From assembly GCF_039555335.1 (NCBI RefSeq), contig NC_092635.1, forward strand, positions 67,368,058-67,432,057: a DNA stretch of 64,000 bases. The letters are read 5' to 3'. The DNA is from Amphiura filiformis. Taxonomy: Eukaryota > Echinodermata > Ophiuroidea > Amphilepidida > Amphiuridae. The translations under genes were made by a program, and so were the position numbers. Positions 59,966 to 64,000 of this stretch are shown here, in pieces (within the stretch, counting starts at the first letter, position 1; every line of letters starts with the position of its first letter). The notes beneath the pieces are model-generated. The model saw nothing but the letters and a program-made list of their open reading frames with translations. It was not told where the DNA came from and searched no databases.

Positions 59966-60262
59966 ATTGTTCTTGTCAACCTTCTTGAATACATATTAGT
60001 GGTCACAATAGCTTATTCCATTTCCAGCTAAGCCCATGCATAAATTTGCAACCACTCTTTCTACAAATAAAAAAAATCAGTTGATACAAACAATATGCTG
60101 TGTCTTTTTGCAGGCCACTTTTAAGCATTTTGTTTCGTCGACCCAAATCGAGTTCCGTCTCTATTATCAAGCTCTGGTAAAGCTGGGACTACAAGTTGAA
60201 AAGTCATATAGAAAGCAATCGTTATCGTCAAAAACGTTTCATTCTCTATTTGGAAATAAATA

Positions 60263-61124
60263 CAGGGTGAAAAAAAAAAAGTGCAATAGAGAAAAGAATC
60301 CATTTTTATTTAAGAATCGAGTTGGACTTTTTATGTTTTAAAACATTTTATATATGGTATATCCATCAGTGACCTTTTTTGAAAAAATTAAGGAATTAGC
60401 ATTTCCCGTTTTGTTTTTATGACACATTTTATAGCGCTACCCAATGTTAATGTTTGTCCAAGAGACATCTAAAATTTGAATGTCGGCCCACTCTGTGTAA
60501 GGAAGATTTGGAACAACTGCCATTTTCTTAGCCTCATTGGCATTGAAATTAAATGGAGCACCCAAAGTGTTATTGCCCTTGGTCTTGTTTAAGGAGAAGA
60601 AATATAATTTGTTGTTATTTTCATTTTACCTTTACTTTAAAGATGTTTATTCTCTATCAAAAACTTACAAATTTGTCAAAATGAAATGCGCGCAAATTGA
60701 AGTGGAGTGAATTATAAAATATCCAATAAGTTGGACATATTGGGATTAAAAAACTGGAATTGGAGTCGAGTAAGGTATGAAGGACTTAAAGTAATGTCAG
60801 AAAGTTTGTTTGAACAGAAAAAAATTGAAATACGCAAAAATCAACCTTATTTAAGTTAAAGTCAGTTTCAGATCTGGTGCCTTTACTGTGCACTGCGTGC
60901 TCTCATTCAAAATACATGGTACCTCGTGGACAAAATTCGAAATTGGGTATCGCAGCAAAAGGACTCATTAAAATTAAACGGTAGTCGCGATTCACTTCAT
61001 ATTTTCACAGAAGGTGGCCATTGAGTGTGGCAGATATAGAATCTTTCAATATTGGGAAAGTTCGACTTGGTTCTTACATAAATATCGATTCTTTGCTCTG
61101 TTGCAGTTTTTTTGACTCACCCTG
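60263..61124. mobile_element. TA-flanked mariner-like MITE, 862 bp, ~70-bp inverted repeats
   Basis: The left CAGGGTGAAAAAAAA...TGCAATAGAGAAAAGAATC and the inverted right CAGGGTGAGTCAAAAAAACTGC...AGAGCAAAGAATC align over about 70 bp. TA flanks at 60261-60262 and 61125-61126. No transposase frame. Confidence 0.85.
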
Positions 61125-61764
61125 TACGTACGTTTTCTATTGCATGAAAACGATTTAAATTTATTTTCCTTCTGTTTGCACACACTGCAGTAATTTAGTC
61201 ATACGTGATTAATAGTAAATGTGTGCTCAATATCATCTATGACGAGGTGAGAACAACGGGGGCAAGGGCAGGCGGCCAGTACCCACCCCACCCTTTTTTT
61301 GACGGGTGTCTGACCTCCCACTTTAAAGACCCTGTAATAAAGTGTAAAAATTATGCACCAAATGACTTTAATTGGACCTTTCAACAACAAATGTGAAAAC
61401 TTGTTCACGAATGGCTTCAATTTGGGCCTTTATTATTATAACCCATTTTCGGATTTCTCAAACTAAACTTGTACACAAAATTGGTTCCAAAATTGTCCAC
61501 CAAATGGCTTCAATTCGGCTTTCAATTCAGTGTGAAAAGGTTTCTCACTTCTCAGTGGGTAAAATCTCCCCATGTTTAAAGCAATATTGTAGGCTATACA
61601 ATAGTGAAAACATGTAGCTGTAATTCGGCCTTCATTTCGCCATTTCCTGCCTTTTCAAACTAAAATTGTACGCAATGATAGCACCACAATTGTCCACCAA
61701 ATGGCTTCAATTGGACATTCCTTTTGCAAGGATTTCTCACTTCTGAGGGGGGAGTGTGCCCCTG

Positions 61765-62290
61765 GCGGTGTTTGTGCTCAAATATTGAGGGAAAAACGCC
61801 AACACTCACAGTGTGTTCAACATGTGTTCGATAAGGCTAATTGTAATGGGTCTTATTATCCCCATATGTGATGCGATCAAGCAAAATCAGTCGGAACTCG
61901 GAAATATTGATTTAGAGATATAGCCAAACAAAGGAAATATTTCCTTTTGTTTCCTTTTGTTTTGGAAAGTCTTTAATTGCTCATATCTTTGGAACTGGTT
62001 GTTCAATTTCAATGGGGTTTTCTGCAAAATGCAGCTTTGTGAATGCTTTTGACTATCCTATCAGAAACTGGAAAATTAATTTTTCCGAGTTCCGACTGAT
62101 TTTGCTTGATCGCATCACATATGCATGTGAGGGGGAAAATAGCGAAACCTTTTTGTTTTGGACTACTATTTGTCATAACTCAATAACTGCAATACATATG
62201 GAAATGTAGATATGATCAATGTATTACCCTGCAGAAATAAACTGCTTTAAGCAAAAACCACCAAAACTGGAAAAATATATATATGGCCTG
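61765..62290 (+). repeat. Dispersed repeat interrupted by a MITE
   Basis: Matches 29975-30300 on both sides of the MITE at 61867-62119 (CTAATTGTAATGGGT before, AGGGGGAAAATAGCGAAA after). Confidence 0.75.
61867..62119. mobile_element. TA-flanked MITE, GCGATCAAGC family, copy 2
   Basis: TGTGATGCGATCAAGCAAAA and its perfect mirror at the right end, flanked by TA at 61865-61866 and 62120-62121. Second copy of 34283-34536. Confidence 0.88.
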
Positions 62291-62519
62291 CAGGTTCCGA
62301 CTGTCCTTAAAGACCTTGGCCAATATATGTTGTGTAAAGGATGTTTATTGTTGTTTTTACCTAAGCGGTGAAACCTTTTGTCATAAAATGACCTTGCAGC
62401 ATTGACATTTTGTTACGGTATGTAAGTACAGTTTAATGTTTAATGTCTTTCGACCAGTTTCCTCTCTCCATCAATCACTCTTTTCGTTCTGGTTGATTGG
62501 GACAGCTTTGACTTTGACA

Positions 62520-63260
62520 ACATGAGTATTAATGGGGTGCGAGTCTGTCTGTGTGTGGGGAGAGTTGTTTATGTGTGGGGTGGGTGCGGAGGGAGGGTGT
62601 TGAGTTAAGTTGCATATAGTCTTATTTAACGGATATTTGTGTGCTTATGTTTGAAATACTATTAGATAGATGCTGTCTTTGGGGAACACTGACGGGCTGG
62701 AGCCCAGTATCAATAAAAAATATCAAGACCACAAGCCCGGCAGACTGAGACCATAAAAAACAATAGCGCTCAAAACAATATTGTTCAAGGTTGGCCGGCC
62801 GGGCTACAAAGAAACAATAATGCTCAAAACAATAACGATAACTTTGAATTAGCCCTGATAGCTGGCAGGGCAGGAGAAATGAGAGGAGTGACTTGCTTTC
62901 CTGCCCTGTGGAACTTCATTAGTTGCAAGTACCCGCTACGGACGTCTCCGGCCGCAGCCCTGCCGCCGGGTTTGCGGCCTTGATGTTTTTAAGCCCTGAC
63001 AGGCTGAGAGCCCAGTAGCAAGAAAAAACATTAAACAGGAAGCCCCGTTTGTCCAGTTCTCCACAGAAGAACTGACAATACACCTGTTACTTTGATGACA
63101 GACAGAACAAAATTTACATGGATTAAATTTAACCTTGACTAATTCCCCAAGGAACTGGAACAAAAAGTGGGGCTTTCACTTTAAGGCCGCAAACCCGGCA
63201 AGACTAAGACCGCAGACTTCCATACTGAGGACTTGCAACTAATGGTGTTCCAATATATAA
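62520..63260. repeat. GC-richer repeat-like block with CCCGGCA and GCCCTGACAGG motifs
   Basis: From about 62680 the DNA is richer in GC and has recurring units (GGGCTGGAGCCCAGTA near 62694, GGCTGAGAGCCCAGTAG near 63002; AAACAATA... units at 62758-62845). This looks like a mobile-element remnant; I cannot assign a class. The 75-codon minus frame is not recognised. Confidence 0.4.
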
Positions 63261-64000
63261 TAGCCCGCGGGGCACGATAACAAGAGAAGGCGTCAATATA
63301 GTCATCCTAAACTACTCTATAAGTCCACATAATATTGATAATAAGTCGACATGGCAAGATATTTTTGCCACGTGGTGAAGTCGCATGGCAATTAAAATGT
63401 TCCGTATTAGAGATACAACTTCGAAGTAAAACATTAGGATGAGCAGATACTTTTAAAATCGGCGGAGGTTATTTATAAACTGTACTTGTCAATGTCTGGG
63501 GAATAGTCTGATAATTGTACAACACTGTAAGTGGAAATACATCAATAGCGAATGACAAGCACTCCGTATCGGAACAAAAACAATGAGCGGTAAATTCCCA
63601 TTGAAGCGATTAAATTCTCCTTTTGCGCTTTACCCATAATGCATCTTTACTTAAACTTCTAACTACGTCACACATACATGTATGTACTTTATGTCAAAGG
63701 AGTACGAGATTGTGCAGTGAGTGAGTGTGACTTATTATAGGTTAGATAACAGATGTATCATGGGAATGGGCAATGTATGAAATTATTCTTAAAATAAACA
63801 AAAAATGTGTTGATATCCAAACTGTTTTAGAATTCTGCGTTTATATCTAATCTGACCACTGCAGAAACAAAGTAATTACAAAGTTTGTATGAAAAAGACA
63901 AGAAAATTACTGTCATTTGGATTCTTAAGTATTTTAATAAAGAACTTAGTATTGCAATGGTTATAACCACTAAATGTTAAATAAAATAATTCAAATAATT
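63261..64000. other. No feature recognised
   Basis: AT-rich end of the window; no exon of the MFSD6-like gene is visible. Confidence 0.5.

Noticed and set aside
59566..60006. 146-codon minus-strand Pro/Thr/His-rich frame
   Set aside because: Pure low-complexity translation of the GT-rich tract.
60114..60176. 63-bp segment with good acceptor (TTTTTGCAG) and donor (GTAAAG)
   Set aside because: Neither open phase gives a transmembrane or MFSD6-like sequence; splice signals alone are not enough.

Overview
This is a gene-poor, AT-rich, repeat-dense stretch of a eukaryotic nuclear genome. It has GT-AG introns, tRNA-derived SINEs, many palindromic DNA-transposon remnants and scattered TTAGGG-type telomere-like tracts. 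The combination suggests a marine invertebrate deuterostome, most likely an ambulacrarian (hemichordate or echinoderm). That assignment is an inference; nothing in the window fixes the species. There are no bacterial operons, CRISPR arrays or rRNA genes.

Positions 1-13268: a 12.6-kb insertion (125-12731) sits inside a dispersed repeat. It has perfect 15-bp terminal inverted repeats starting CAGGGG and an 8-bp target duplication CTCCTTAG. The same repeat lies uninterrupted at 16709-17446 and provides the empty site. The ends are hAT-like. Near its right end the insertion carries, on the minus strand, a decayed multi-exon gene with an XPG/EXO1-type nuclease N-domain and an NRF1-like site about 120 bp upstream of the ATG. 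Near the left end are two phase-compatible exons ending in a stop, also on the minus strand. No hAT transposase was recognised. Younger elements are nested inside, including TTAA- and TA-flanked MITEs and a 1.1-kb GATAA/TTATC array.

Positions 13.2-18.2 kb: the uninterrupted copy of the split repeat, bracketed by two ~570-bp direct duplicates, plus a palindromic MITE and a tRNA-derived SINE. Positions 18.2-44.6 kb: no convincing gene. The region holds a ~0.87-kb tandem triplication (24.8-27.1 kb) with a SINE fragment inserted in one unit, and several MITE families whose copies recur across the window.

Positions 44.6-64 kb: the only well-supported gene, an MFSD6-like major facilitator superfamily transporter on the plus strand. 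The first coding exon (44680-45758) and second (53650-53803) join in phase across a 7.9-kb intron, and a third exon (56235-56306) is tentative. The C-terminal half is not seen and probably lies beyond the window. The introns are full of MITEs and SINEs.
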